Assembly (NCBI GenBank): GCA_015499995.1
Contig: JADNRV010000483.1
Location: 1-30,538 of the forward strand
Direction of reading: 5' to 3'
DNA length: 30,538 nt
From: Flammula alnicola
Taxonomy: Eukaryota > Basidiomycota > Agaricomycetes > Agaricales > Strophariaceae
Numbering within the stretch: position 1 is the first letter of the stretch; each line of letters opens with the position of its first letter. The position numbers and the translations under genes are program-made. Positions 11,820 to 22,800 of the stretch are shown in pieces. The notes beneath the pieces are model-generated. The model did not search any database and had not been told where the DNA came from. It saw nothing but the letters and a program-made list of their open reading frames with translations.

Positions 11820-12466
11820 ACCAACCGAGCAATCCCTGAGATCGACCCACCCGGAGGTGGTCGTGAGAATGTTTCTTTTTAGGCAACCGTCACCAGATAT
11901 GTCATAGTCGAGCAGATGCACAATTACACAGTATAATATTTCCAGATTTCTCTGGAGAGAGAACAGGGACAGAGTGGGCAATGAATTGGGATGTTGGTGC
12001 ATGGCATGGTTGTTGTGGACTAGCCTGCATTTTCTTCTTTCCAAGTCAAAGTTTTTCCATTCTGGTGCGTCAGCGTTCTCTGTGCTTGAGGAGTCCAAAT
12101 TGATGGGCTTTTTCTGTGAGCTTCACGATGTCATTTCAGATATAGCAGACCTGATGCTGGAGGTCTTTGGGTCAATAGTCGTCTGCAGAACAACACCTGG
12201 AGAAAGGTAGTTCATGTCGGTTCAGGGACAGCAGACAAAGGTTTTTTTTAGCATTTCAGAACGGCAGGCAATGGAGGTACAAGGCATTGGTAATTATTCT
12301 ATAGAGCAAAAACTTAAGAATATGAAGAGAATGGTCGGCAATGGTCAAGGATAGGTGTGAACGCGACGCGTCTTCAGTATCAAATCAAGCGCATGACCAT
12401 TTCCCAAAAAGCAACATTCTCACGACCACCTCCGGGTGGGTCGATCTCAGGGATTGCTCGGTTGGT
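11820..12466. repeat. Perfect 54-bp inverted repeat with 539-bp spacer
   Basis: The left arm (11820-11873) and right arm (12413-12466) are exact reverse complements over 54 nt, starting accaaccgagcaatccctga on the left. Similarity continues weakly past both ends: ctttttaggc against ctttttggga inside, and an acgcagggg-like word outside. Each arm holds an imperfect palindrome around CCCGGAGGTGG. In opposite directions the arms encode the same peptide, NILTTTSGWVDLRDCSVG. They may be two copies of an exon fragment, termini of a small non-autonomous element, or the stem of a long hairpin RNA. Confidence 0.85.
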
Positions 12467-13122
12467 GGCCCCTGGTCAGACGCCGCAGTCGTCAAAGCTG
12501 TCAGGATGTGAAACGCTTAGAACGGCAATGAATTGTTAGAGACATTTACCGAATACTACGGTGTGAACTGGGTAACATGACTGATGACTATTGAATGGCA
12601 GCCACTGGCATGCTTCCATGCGAATGAGACACCCTGGCGTGCCGACTGGGTCGGTAAACGTTGGTGGTAAAACGAAGATCAATCCTGCCGACCATAAGCA
12701 AAAGATGTAAGTTTGAGGGCAGCTGGAATGTCGATAGCATTCCACACATACCTAATGGCAGCCGCCTGCAACGAGGTATCGAAAACTTCGAGCATACCCG
12801 ACATACACGCGCATATATTCGGCCCAAGTTTGGATCATCTGCCCTTTTCCGTGAATCATCGAAAACTGAATTTTAGTTAACATGGGCGGCAAACCTCTAA
12901 GATCCCATGGCTTCAGAGAGTCTACTGCTGAGGATAATACCGGAGGCAGAGAAAATAGCTCGGGACATGGCTAAGGCAGCGGCTTAGCCGCTTTGTGGCC
13001 ACAACACAAACCCTCACATCACGTGTTTGAGTCACGGCATTTCAGGGGCCGATTGTGACACACCGATTGTCTCTCCCGTTCCGCTCGCGGTCCTCTCCAT
13101 CCCCCGAAGAGTCTACATATCT

Positions 13123-13161
13123 ATCCGATATCTGGCATTACTGTACTGAAAGATATCGGAT
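13123..13161. repeat. Perfect 11-bp stem hairpin
   Basis: The arms atccgatatct (13123-13133) and agatatcggat (13151-13161) are exact reverse complements around a 17-nt loop, and ctac/gtag nearby extends the pairing. It could be a cruciform or an RNA hairpin. No gene is close enough to assign it a role. Confidence 0.7.
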
Positions 13162-13170
13162 GTAGAACCT

Positions 13171-13186
13171 ATTTTCCCGGGAAAAT
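13171..13186. repeat. 16-bp perfect palindrome ATTTTCCCGGGAAAAT
   Basis: The sequence is fully self-complementary and lies 10 bp beyond the adjacent 11-bp-stem hairpin. It could be a dimeric protein-binding site. No matching regulator is known to me. Confidence 0.7.
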
Positions 13187-13660
13187 CATCGCGAAAATAG
13201 AAAATGCAGCCCCGGGCGCCGGCACGAACCCACAATGCAAGGCTCAGACAGGAGGAATGAATAAGGACCATCAGCACCTGAGGGTACATGTATGATGTCG
13301 CTCGTTGCTGCCTCCTTATCAAATTGAATTTATTCTAGGGTAAGTAATAAAAATAAACGGTGATCCTTATTTAATAACCTTCATCGAAGCTTCATCATTG
13401 AACATGTCATCCCAAGGATCCAAGTTGTTGTCTTTTTATTCTTGTTCTCCTCGCCACTTGAGGGCTTCTCTTGGCCTCTACATAACTGGCTTAGCTGTTG
13501 GCATGACGCCTCGACGATAATTGAAATCAATAAAGCATGACGCTCTCAGGATGCCTCGGAGCAGAAATTGGAAATGAGTCTCCGCTCAGGGTCCAGACAT
13601 GCAAAGTGCTCTTAAAAAACGTGCCTCCGAGCGCTCTGCTTTCTCCCGTTTATGTTCAAT

Positions 13661-13705
13661 CTCGGTCAGGACCGAGGAGCCACTGTAACGTGAAGACAAC
13701 GTTAC
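13661..13705. repeat. Two adjacent short inverted repeats upstream of the membrane-protein gene
   Basis: CTCGGTC-AG-GACCGAG (13661-13676) and GTAACGT-7 nt-ACGTTAC (13685-13705) are both perfect. They lie about 270-310 bp before the proposed start codon, so they are candidate upstream regulatory sites or 5'-leader hairpins. Confidence 0.5.
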
Positions 13706-13970
13706 TCTGACTTATAGTCATTCTTCTTCAGCTTCTCGCTGCTCCTTGATGGACGCCTTCATTTCTGCCAACGAACCTTTCTTCAATCGGTGGTTCCTTT
13801 TGGGTTGAAGTTCTTATTCCTGGTCTCGTTTTGCCCGTAAAACAAGAAGATACTGTGCGTTCGGTAATACGGCGTGCAATTGATTTGCAACGTTGTGGTT
13901 CGATACCTCACCACCACACCGATTCCTTTCTGGAAGGCACTCGATTGGGGCCTGGGCGTCCAAGACTATA

Positions 13971-16900
13971 ATGTCTCATTTGCCTCCTTATTATTTCCCC
14001 TCGCTACCTGCATCACTCTTTCATTTGCTCACAACACCTGTCTTACTGTACCACTACGACACCGTCAATGTCTTACACGCCACTCGGATTCCCTTGCGAA
14101 TATGGAAGCGGAAAGAAAATGCAATGGCAGGAGCGGATGGAGAGGGGGGGTCGCCGTCCAGTGCAGAAGGTTGCGGTGGTTGGAGTTGTGTATGTTCGCC
14201 GCTTTCTGATATAAATTGTCATTGGCGAGCGCGACGGCAGCTGGATAATATGTTCGTCTCCTTTCTTTCGAGCTGTAGTGCCACTATCCTAACCACCCTA
14301 CGATGTAGCACAACTGCTGACCAAGCCGAAAGCGAGACTACGACTACGACTGTCTCACTTACGACTGGTATGCATCTATCTGTTTATCTATACAAGGGCT
14401 CACTGGATGCTTATAGAGTCCTCGAGCTCGATCTCTGAAGGTGCAAGTACTGAATCGCTCAGTAAGTTCTTTGATTCGGTCTTTGTTGGGCAAAAAAATG
14501 ACCCGAATATCTATCTAGGTACTGCCTCGGCGAGTTCAAGTAGCGAGGTGCTGACGTCGTCTCTCTTGAATGGTTGAGTTTATTCCACGATTGACTGCCT
14601 AGGCATCACGTCTCACCATCGGCGAACTCTAGTTGCCTCGGCATCTGACGAGACATCGTCTGCAGCGCCGACTACGATTACGACGAATCCACCTCTTGTT
14701 GTCTCTTCTGAGACCGATGTCTCCAGCAACCGGTCTAGCAATACTATCATAGAATTTCCGACTTCCCATATGCCTTCAGCAAGTTCTTCATCTTGGTCGT
14801 CGCAGGAACCTGCATCATCACCGTCCGCAGACCAACCAAGCTCAACCTCACGATCTTCTATGCCACCTTTTGAGACACTTATAAGTGAACAGCAACCTTC
14901 CACGACCTCCTTTAATCCCTCACAGTCGAGAACTTCCAATCCACCTTCTCTAACCACATCCTCCGAATGGACTAGCACGAGTTCAAGCTCGGCCTCAAGG
15001 TCGTCGATGGATGTAGGTGGAAGTACGGCCATGACATTTCCGCCGGTGACAGCGATCAGCATGACGACATCCAAGCCACCACTGTCCTCTACACCTTCCG
15101 CCAGTCCAATATCAATCACGTCCGGCGATAAGTGGGCCACAACCACAATTTTTTCCGTCATTCCCACTTCCTCATCTGATCATGCCTCAACTTCGCATGT
15201 TATGACTATGTCTAGCTCGATATCTGTCTGGATGACGACCTCTGTTGTCGTTTTGCCGCTCCCTTATTCGAATTCGCTTTCCACAATCCCTTCTACATCT
15301 GCCGAGTCGACCTTCATTTCAGAAACGTCGTCAGTTGTGCTTGCATTTGTCGTTATTCTTCATCCTGAATTGCCTTCCCATCTAGAAGTGTCTATACTTC
15401 TGCCCAATCCAGCAACCAGACTGCATTTTCTTCTGCTACAAGCTCAGGTTCGTTATTTCGCCAGCGCTTTTTTCTGAAAATTGAGCAACTCATGCTTTCT
15501 ATTTAGTCCTGTCATGCTCGACGTCCAGCAGCCCACTCCAGCTCCCTTTACCGATGCCAACCATTTCAATTCTAACGACTGCTTCTAACAACGATCCAAC
15601 GAGCACAACTGTAGAGACTGGCGTACTACGAACTGATACTCCAAATACTTCTGAGTAAGCATTTCTTGTCCGATCTCAGCCTATTCTTGGCTGATTGGTT
15701 TACAGGTTCGCCGGCAATACAGGGGCAATTATCGGCGTGTCGCTTTCCGCAGCAGTCGCCGTCATTTTGCTGGTGTTTTTCCTTTTCTTCACATGTAAGA
15801 GGTACAAGACGAGAGGAAGCCACAATGGATCGACAGAGAACATGCTCGCCCTCGCCCGCGAAGTTTCCTGGAGGCGCCCTCTGGATGGTGATGACGATGA
15901 ATCATTCTTCCCAGGTGATGGCGTATCTGGATCTTCGCCTGACCCTGGGGCTCCTGGAAATCAGGGCCATAGTGCGGAAGGCGCATACGACGCTTTCGTG
16001 ACAACCTCGGCGGGTGATCATCTTTCGAGCGGGCATGGAAGTGCCGAGAGTGCAAGTTCCGGTATGGTGCCTCCGATGAACCCGATGTTCGGCGGTCAGC
16101 CATATATGCCTGGACCCAGTCTACAAGGAATGATCCAACGACCAGAACCGACCGTACCTCCTGGATTTTCATCCAGCAAAAACCCCGAGACCTCTCAGGT
16201 TTTTTGGGGCGTTGACGAACCCCAACCTTTCGTCCATGGCTCACGAGTACCTGTCATCGCGCATCCTCATAAGGTTGCAGGTGGAAGCCGTAGTGTGGTT
16301 TCGCTCAGCCTAGGTGGAGGGTCGTCGTCGGGTGGACATGGAGCTTCTTCTTCTTCAGGAGAGGGCGGTCCAAAGGCCCGTTATTCGAAGCGACAATCTC
16401 TTTCGGGTGCAAGATCCATGGCCTCGCGTGAAGGACGCCGACATAGCTCCACTCCGCCAACGGCATTCATGGGCGTACGCGAACCTCTGTTCGATTACGA
16501 GGGTCAGACTCAACCCCAAGAACAGTCTGACAAGATGAGCGTGAAGAGTTTCATAAGCCGCCTACGTAACCGTCGGAGGACTTCCAGTCCAGCAACCTTG
16601 CGAGGAGTTCCTTTCTCACAAAGCCGAGAATCAGACGAGGCGATCGTTCCCACTGTCACCGTGTACTCTCCATCCCTTCTGAATCCTCCGATAACCTTAC
16701 CTCCATCTCGCGCTAGCCTCGCTTTCCCTCGCGGCGTAACTGGAAACAGCTACCGTCCTCTGGCATCAGATACAGCCAACGGACCTTACGCTCAAAGCCA
16801 TTCTTCTGCCCTTTGGCCACCCGTCACGCTGCCGCCACCTCCTTCTCCTGTTCCGACTGAGAATTCGAGCATGGTGGAAGGTCTACTCCACCCACGCTTG

Positions 16901-17124
16901 GGCATGGGCTTGGCTCAGTCGCAACAAGCGAGCACGGCAAGTCTTCGAGATCATGAAGATTATACTCGACCTATCAATGGGGTACGTCCGTCCAACTACC
17001 ATAAATACCGTCACTAATTACTCTGAATGGGCAGCTCGTCAATAACCATCTTCGTAGTACGACGACCTTTGAAATGCAAGATACCACAGGATCGGAGGAT
17101 GGAGGGCAGCCGATCAGATCATGA
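13971..17124 (+). CDS. Ser/Thr-rich single-pass plasma-membrane protein
   Basis: My nine-exon model (13971-14251, 14309-14367, 14417-14461, 14519-14572, 14633-15329, 15386-15447, 15507-15654, 15706-16981, 17035-17124) encodes about 903 residues in consistent phase. An ectodomain of roughly 400 residues is extremely Ser/Thr-rich, as in O-mannosylated stalks. It is followed by one transmembrane helix (AIIGVSLSAAVAVILLVFFL) and the basic stop-transfer KRYKTR. The cytosolic tail, about 430 residues, is low-complexity with Ser/Gly-, Pro- and Arg-rich patches such as SRLRNRRR, suitable for phosphorylation and binding. The layout resembles fungal Mid2/Wsc-type wall-stress sensors, but no WSC or other ectodomain signature is seen, so that role is inference. 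Exons from 14309 on are well supported. The first exon, the start and any signal peptide are uncertain. The gene is convergent with the S41 gene, whose stop lies 270 bp away. Confidence 0.75.
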
Positions 17125-17394
17125 CATCCTATTTTTTGCGATGCCGTGTTGTTAGATGACCTTTGCTTCGACATGGTTTTCCAAGCAATGTTCGCACTTT
17201 CGAGTTCACCCACCCCTTAGATTTCTTTTCGACCTTCCTGATATCCAGAAGAAGGGAAATGATAATACTGTATATGTAGACTCTTGTTATCTGTAATCTT
17301 AAGTCGACGCTTCTTCGAGATATGTAAATGCTTTGTATTTCCAGTGTAATTTTATTCCATCTTTTCATTCGCTTTATCATCGAACTGCATTCAT

Positions 17395-20354
17395 CTAAGA
17401 GAGTAACTTCTTGACGACAAGTTCCCAAATAGCGACTGGGTTGTTGACGCTGCGTAGCTTGAATTTAGACCGCAATAAAAGAGCAAGATGGGGCGAAGGA
17501 CTTACATGTCGGATGTAATGGGAAGGTTCAAGGTGGCTGGGCGAGGTTGCCATTCTAGAATTTTTACATGTTAGCAGCCTTCCGGACAGAAAGTCATCAC
17601 TTCATACCTTCTGGTTGAGTAGGATCAACGACGCCAAACCCGAGCCTCCAAGTAATTCCTTGAACGCCATTAACAAGCCTTAAAATAAAGTCATTTATGG
17701 GAAGCTGATGGTTGACTCATTTCAAGAACTTACAGATCAGGCGGCGCAAGAGAGTTGCTCTTCAAATTGGTGGACTATTGCCGAGGGAATTATAAAAATG
17801 GAGGGCTGAGTGTACCTGACAGGATGGCGCACCTTGACTTCAGTGTCTATTGTTGAGAAATCGGTCGATTGACCCCCAACAGTCCCACAATATTGCTGTT
17901 GGACATCTTGCTTTCCGCCGATTACGACCGTCTTGGCGCCTTCCTCTTTGCTCATCGTAACCTAAATGATGATAGATTAAAGACATGACAGTTCAAATGA
18001 AACAAGATGCATACGCTGAATAAAGAACAAGAACTGGCACATCTACAGACGTAAATGTCTTAATGTATGTCGTCATCCAGATAAAGATAGTCTGCCTCAC
18101 CTTCCATTCGATACGACTACAACTTTTTTGGGGTCGAATAGGGCTGTGGCAGGTGGAGCAGTCGGGAAACCACTGGGGGCACACTCTTCGCCTAACCTAA
18201 GGCGGACGTTTTGAGCCGTTACATCATATTTGTCGAGAAGTCACTAGTCGTCGCTAACCTTTGACTGAAGGCATCCGCACGACCGTTGATCGTCGTTAAA
18301 ACGGGAGGTTGCAGCCAGTTGGTGTTTGGGGGGAAAAAGACGTTATTTGCGTCAGCCCAATTAGTAGGATTGTACAAGAGGAGGTTATCCGGATCGGCGT
18401 TGTTGTTGACAATCTGGTCTGTGATAAGCATCGCTAAGGGACCGTCTCTGGCTTTGGTGTCGAGTCCAGCTTGAGGAACAGACGTTGACTTAGGTCCGAC
18501 AATCTACGGGTGGGATACGGGTTAAATCAACTTCAAGAGATGGGTGCACTTGTAAAATCGACGAACAATACGATGCAACCACTAATTTTATGTCGATGAG
18601 CCGCGAACTCCCAAGATGAAGTAATCCTGACTTACGTGTGCCGCGCAAATAAAGCCTCCTCCATTATTTGACTATCGTGAACTGTTAAGCACCGAACGAA
18701 CTCCATATTTGAGAGTGCACGTACCACATCCACGATGAGCTGCGTGGCGCCTAGAGACTTCAAAGAGAGCAAGCCGTTCAACATACCGAGCAGGAACGTG
18801 TTGAAATCCGTGTCAGAGAAGCTTCCAAGCGCCATGACACCAGTCTTTCCGTCATTCAACAAGTAAAATTGCGAGACACTTCGGCTGCCATTAACAGCAG
18901 GTAGAGCAGGGGTCAGAGAAGGAGGAAGGACAACATCAGAAAGCGGGGCGGTGTCGAGCATCACGTTCACAGGCTGTTTGCTTTCAGTCTGTGGTGGAAT
19001 TGGCGGTTGTTGCTTGAATTTAACCAAAGGTATATTTGCCGAGCTTGTAGGCGCCGAGGATGTCGCATATAAGTTGACCCCATTTGTGCCGTCGATAGAA
19101 ACACAATTATTAGCGCGCCAGGAAGCCGTATCAGTGAAAGGTACGGTGGCTGTACCAACTCGGGCGCGATAAGGCAACTATTACAAGAGAAGAGTTTTAA
19201 AAAGATAGATTCACGACAGAAAATTCGCAATCCGAAACCCACCACTACAACTTCAGGCAAAGTGTGATTAACCCGTACGATCTTCAAAACGACAGAATCA
19301 CTGAGCGGCAGGGACTGTTGGGCGAAATTACCCATGATGTAAGTCCAACCCGTCGTACTACGTTGGTAGCTCGAGAAGAAACTACAGATCGAATATTCAT
19401 GTCTGCTCGATACCACGAGTGAGAGGGATCCTTACCCATTTTGACGAGTACCTAACGCTTGGAAACTTCCCGCAATCAAAGCATTGGCGTCGACTGCTAC
19501 AAACGGATCTTGTCCGTTGATCTGCAGAACCTTAGCGCCAGAAAGCTGCGCGTCCCAATGATATCAGTATCAGAGCAAAGCGCGATTACGGGCACGGACC
19601 GATGCAAGTTGCCCCTTTAGTGGGCCAGGCAACGCATTCTGCCAAACGTCAATTTGGTCTGGGAATTCTGCGGACGCGACTTGGAAGGCCTCTGGAGCGA
19701 TGTGGACGTTCTGGGTCCCATCACGTTCCGTTAACAATGCCAAAGGGGTAGGCAAGAAATTCAAAAACAACGCTTATTGTCACAGAATTAGTCCCAATGA
19801 ACACATCAAGTAGTGCATTGACCCACAATCCTATCGAAAGCCCATCAGTAAGCATATAGGCATTAACAGAAGCTGATTCTTACATAGCACGCGTTGATCC
19901 ACACGCAATGACCGTCGTTCAGACGTTTCAGGGTACGCGAAAAGTCAATATGGAGGTCATAGTCAGACGGGTATGACTGTTTTGAAATTCGAGCAAGGTC
20001 TCCAAGTAGATCTTCGTGGACATCAGCAGTAAAAGGTTCTGGCGCCCTGAACTCGTAATTCACGGAAGTATGGAAAGCCAATGTTTTGTTGATTACTTCC
20101 GCGATCTTAAATATAAATCATTATAAGCAGCCATGTTGTGCAAATGAAGCAGAATATACATTTTCTTTGATTGTCGGATCGACCTTCACCGACGTGAAGC
20201 AGGCTCTGAGGTCCTTCGGAGCGACCCACTTCTGTCCAGCGATGATGGCGCAGGGATCAGCGGCGCGTGTTGCGACATCGACGGCAGTAGCAGCTGCTGC
20301 TGCTGCTAAGCTGGCGACCAGTAAAAATGAACGAACATTCGCTGGGAAGGCCAT
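17395..20354 (-). CDS. Secreted S41-family (UstP-like) serine peptidase
   Basis: Seventeen exons splice to about 685 residues. The N-terminus is a clear signal peptide (MAFPANVRSFLLVASLAAAA), then DPCAIIAGQKWVAP, the hallmark of this fungal S41 group, whose members include proteins named after UstP of the ustiloxin cluster. Family landmarks follow: LKRLNDGHCVWINACYDS, PLALLTERDGTQNVHIAPEA, the PDZ-like LSGAKVLQINGQDPF, GSFSDTDFNTFL, LIVDVSNNGGGFICAAH, and the catalytic region VVVVSNGRCASSCSLFS with GAKTVVIGGK. By analogy with S41 enzymes, the Ser in CASSC and the Lys in GGK would form the Ser-Lys dyad; this is inference. It should be an extracellular or vacuolar endopeptidase. Exon 3 is only four nucleotides (19830-19827), and another is 15 nt (WLHRI). 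No frame breaks are seen. No UstY-like oxidase or repetitive precursor lies nearby, so a RiPP role is not supported. Confidence 0.92.
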
Positions 20355-21336
20355 TGTGCTGGGTTCGCGGACCACAAGGTTTTTCGTACCGCACACGACC
20401 TCGCTTTTAAGATATCCGAGCGACAGCAATGGTGGGTGAAATTATCTTCGACGAGATAACGAGCGACCATATGGCGTCGACGGTTTACTGGTAATTCTGA
20501 TGGTTTACGAGGTCGAAAGGTGGCTTTTAGAGCAACATCATGTGGGTATGCAATAGAAGCAAAATTGTGCCAGCCGCCGCCACCGGCTTCCAATATGCGA
20601 ACCTGTTTGCCAGTCCACATTGCAATAAGGCTATGAAAAAGAGAGTCGTTTTGATTATCGTGGATGCTCAAGGACGGCATCTGCGCACCATATTGACTCC
20701 ATCGAAATTTCAGTGGTTGAGCGTTCGAAAAAAGATACGGCTGAGAGCACCGAGGTGACGGAGTAGGTGCCTCGCAGTGGGAATAAGGATCGAAAATATC
20801 TACCAAATCGTGAGACCGTTTGATCCGATAGGGGATGCTTCTTGTGTTCATTTGAGAACACCACATGCATCCTCGTGTGTCCCAGTGCAATTTTGGAGAA
20901 ACCATAAGAGAGGGTCAGCCCAAGGCCTTCACGCTTTCCACCTTGACATGAGATTCGAAGTACTCGAAGACGAATGATCAACCTATGCTTAGCTATCGCG
21001 AACGGAAGAACGGAACGTTGTTGGGGGCCGTGTTGACATATCTGCAGATGCCTATGGTCATCAGCTTGAACCTCGCTTGGCAAACTTGCTCATAAATATA
21101 AAGGCTTACCAGGACCTTGAGCCTGCTGGCAAATATTTGAATGCTTGATAGACCGATGGATCTGGAAACCTTGAGAGTCAAGAAAACCATGGCACTGTGT
21201 TGTTGGGTTACGCAGAGAGGACTTCTGTTTCATTTCCTCAGTCTACATTCAAGCTTCGAGGTCCCTTTGGCGACAGGTAGAGGCACACGGAAGACGCTGG
21301 ATCGTGTGCGGGCCGGGCCAAGGCAGATTTCAGACG
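20355..21336. other. Spacer upstream of the S41 gene
   Basis: Several overlapping open frames exist, up to 199 codons on the minus strand at 20306-20905. Their composition, rich in Arg, His and Cys, is unlike the genes here and no domain is seen. I take the region as promoter and intergenic DNA. Confidence 0.45.
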
Positions 21337-21690
21337 TCATGAAGATCGACTGCGATAGCGCGAGATCTCTTCCTTGCGGCTTCTCAGCGGCTTGTACCGC
21401 GGTACGAGCTCAGTAACTCTGGCCTGTTCCAAAGATTCACCAAAAGCGGCAGGTGAACCCTGTGAAGTATCGGATACAGAGACGCACCGAGCACTTCAGG
21501 ATCCATGAGGGCCGTCCTCCTTTTCTACGGTTTTGGTTTTTCACGGTCCAAAATACCCGGCATAACGAAGAATTCGAAGTTGGAACCGAGCGCACGAAGC
21601 GCTGAGCTGTAACCAGTATTGTTTGTCGATTCATGACGGTTGATGTCGAAGGAGCTTGAGATCGGTCGTCCCCGCAAAATATATCAGCCA
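21337..21690 (-). pseudogene. Unrecognised coding remnant with shifting frame
   Basis: The minus strand gives protein-like segments in successive frames. SSSFDINRHESTNNTGYSSA leads to FEFFVMPGILDREKPKP in one frame. The next frame gives EKEDGPHGS, and then SVSDTSQGSPAAFGESLEQA leads into VPRYKPLRSRKEEISRY, with a stop at 21337. No start codon or convincing introns connect them. It may be a decayed gene, the 3' part of an unrecognised one, or chance. I cannot name a family. Confidence 0.3.
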
Positions 21691-21911
21691 CGTGGAGATG
21701 CGCTAAACCGCATTCAGAGTTGAAAACATATTTACGACTAATAGGTGTTATCCAGACACGACATTGGTGAGTTAAACATAGGGTAGAGAGGCTACGAATG
21801 AACGTAGAATAATACAGAAGATATGCCCATGAGATCCACATGAAGATGTAAAACGAACCAAAGATTGTGATGGTAGATGTGATAGTTAGGCGGAAAAAAT
21901 TAACCGGAAAG

Positions 21912-22800
21912 CTAAGCCTTCCGACTGAATTTCTGCGTGAAACTTTTGGCGATAGATAGCCAGCTGTTAGCTGGAACTTTGGAGCCGGGGAGTGTGCTCC
22001 GTGATGATTTACTCCGCAGTGTGCCATGGGCTACAACGCTAGCTCGCCGCGAAGGGGTCACACCTCCGCCTTCATCATCTTCTAGCACAGATTCGACAGT
22101 CGCCTCCTCAACAGACACCCCGATGACGACAATAGGTTCCCCGTTCTGTGTGCCCCGCGAAGGGATGACGCTAGCAGAATGCGACCGACTCAGCCGCCGT
22201 GGAAGCATTTTTGAAGGGATGCTCTGCTTTCCACTATGTGATGCATCTGAGTTACATGACTGTCGTCTTCAGTATGCGCATGATCATTTGAGAACGCAGA
22301 GGCGCCAGACGCGATGGAATTCGTGCTACCATTCTGCCGTAAACAGTCAGCAAGCATTGTTGATAGCAAACTGAAGGCGATGACGAACTGCTATCTGGGA
22401 TTGATAGAAATGCGAGTTTGAAGCAATTGCGATTGCACTCGGTGTAAGAGGAGCTTGGAGACTTTTTGTGGCGAAATCCTCTTCAGGGACCTTCACTATG
22501 TTCAGTGTCATCAGACGGTTAGGCAAATTTAAATGGACTTACCTGGCCTATACGTGATATCGAAATGCTCCCTCGCCTCCTCTCTCTCAGCCTTTTTAAG
22601 TTAATGGCGCTGGCTGGTTTCTCGATGGACACTCCATCAGAACCAGCGCGGGCGTGGCTCGTGAGCTGTGCCTCTTGAGCCCGTTGTTCACTTTCTTGTT
22701 CTACTTTTTGGAATATCTGAAGGTTGCTGCATTATGACACGAAGAGATGCACGAGATCAAAGAAACACACCTTTTCGAGAGGCTCGAGGCGTCCGTCCAT
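21912..22800 (-). pseudogene. Ser-rich hypothetical protein gene with one frame break
   Basis: Four exons (22800-22771, 22716-22543, 22490-22389, 22333-21912) with introns of 54, 52 and 55 nt and consistent phase support a real gene. The protein starts MDGRLEPLEKIFQKVEQESE, a short helical, charged segment. A basic Ser-rich patch (KRLRERRRGSISISRIGQ) and disordered Ser/Asp/His-rich sequence follow. In the last exon the frame runs to ESRASLQK and then stops. The plausible continuation, MLPRRLSRSHSASVIPS through IGVSVEEATVESV to WLSIAKSFTQKFSRKA, is one base out of phase at an A5 run (T5 at 22208-22212). This is either a real one-base deletion or a homopolymer error. There is no recognised domain; similar disordered proteins occur in agaricomycetes, but the function is unknown. 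Confidence 0.55.

Larger units (their letters stand above)
11562..13970. other. Long spacer with inverted repeats, no supported gene
   Basis: No protein family is recognisable. The stretch contains a perfect 54-bp inverted repeat, several short hairpins (listed separately) and the presumed promoter of the downstream membrane-protein gene. The longest open frame (11712-12098, minus) covers the left repeat arm. It has no recognisable domain and is probably not a gene, or is a fragment of one. Confidence 0.5.

Noticed and set aside
13895..13915. T-loop-like gttcgatacc on the plus strand
   Set aside because: The flanking bases do not form a five-pair stem and no cloverleaf can be drawn.
5998..20354. 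A biosynthetic gene cluster made of the P450, DUF2264 protein and UstP-like peptidase
   Set aside because: No core synthase, UstY-like protein, tyrosinase, transporter or repetitive precursor peptide is visible, and unrelated genes lie between them.
20306..20905. 199-codon minus-strand open frame upstream of the S41 gene
   Set aside because: It overlaps the S41 first exon in another frame, has no domain, and its composition is unlike the verified genes.
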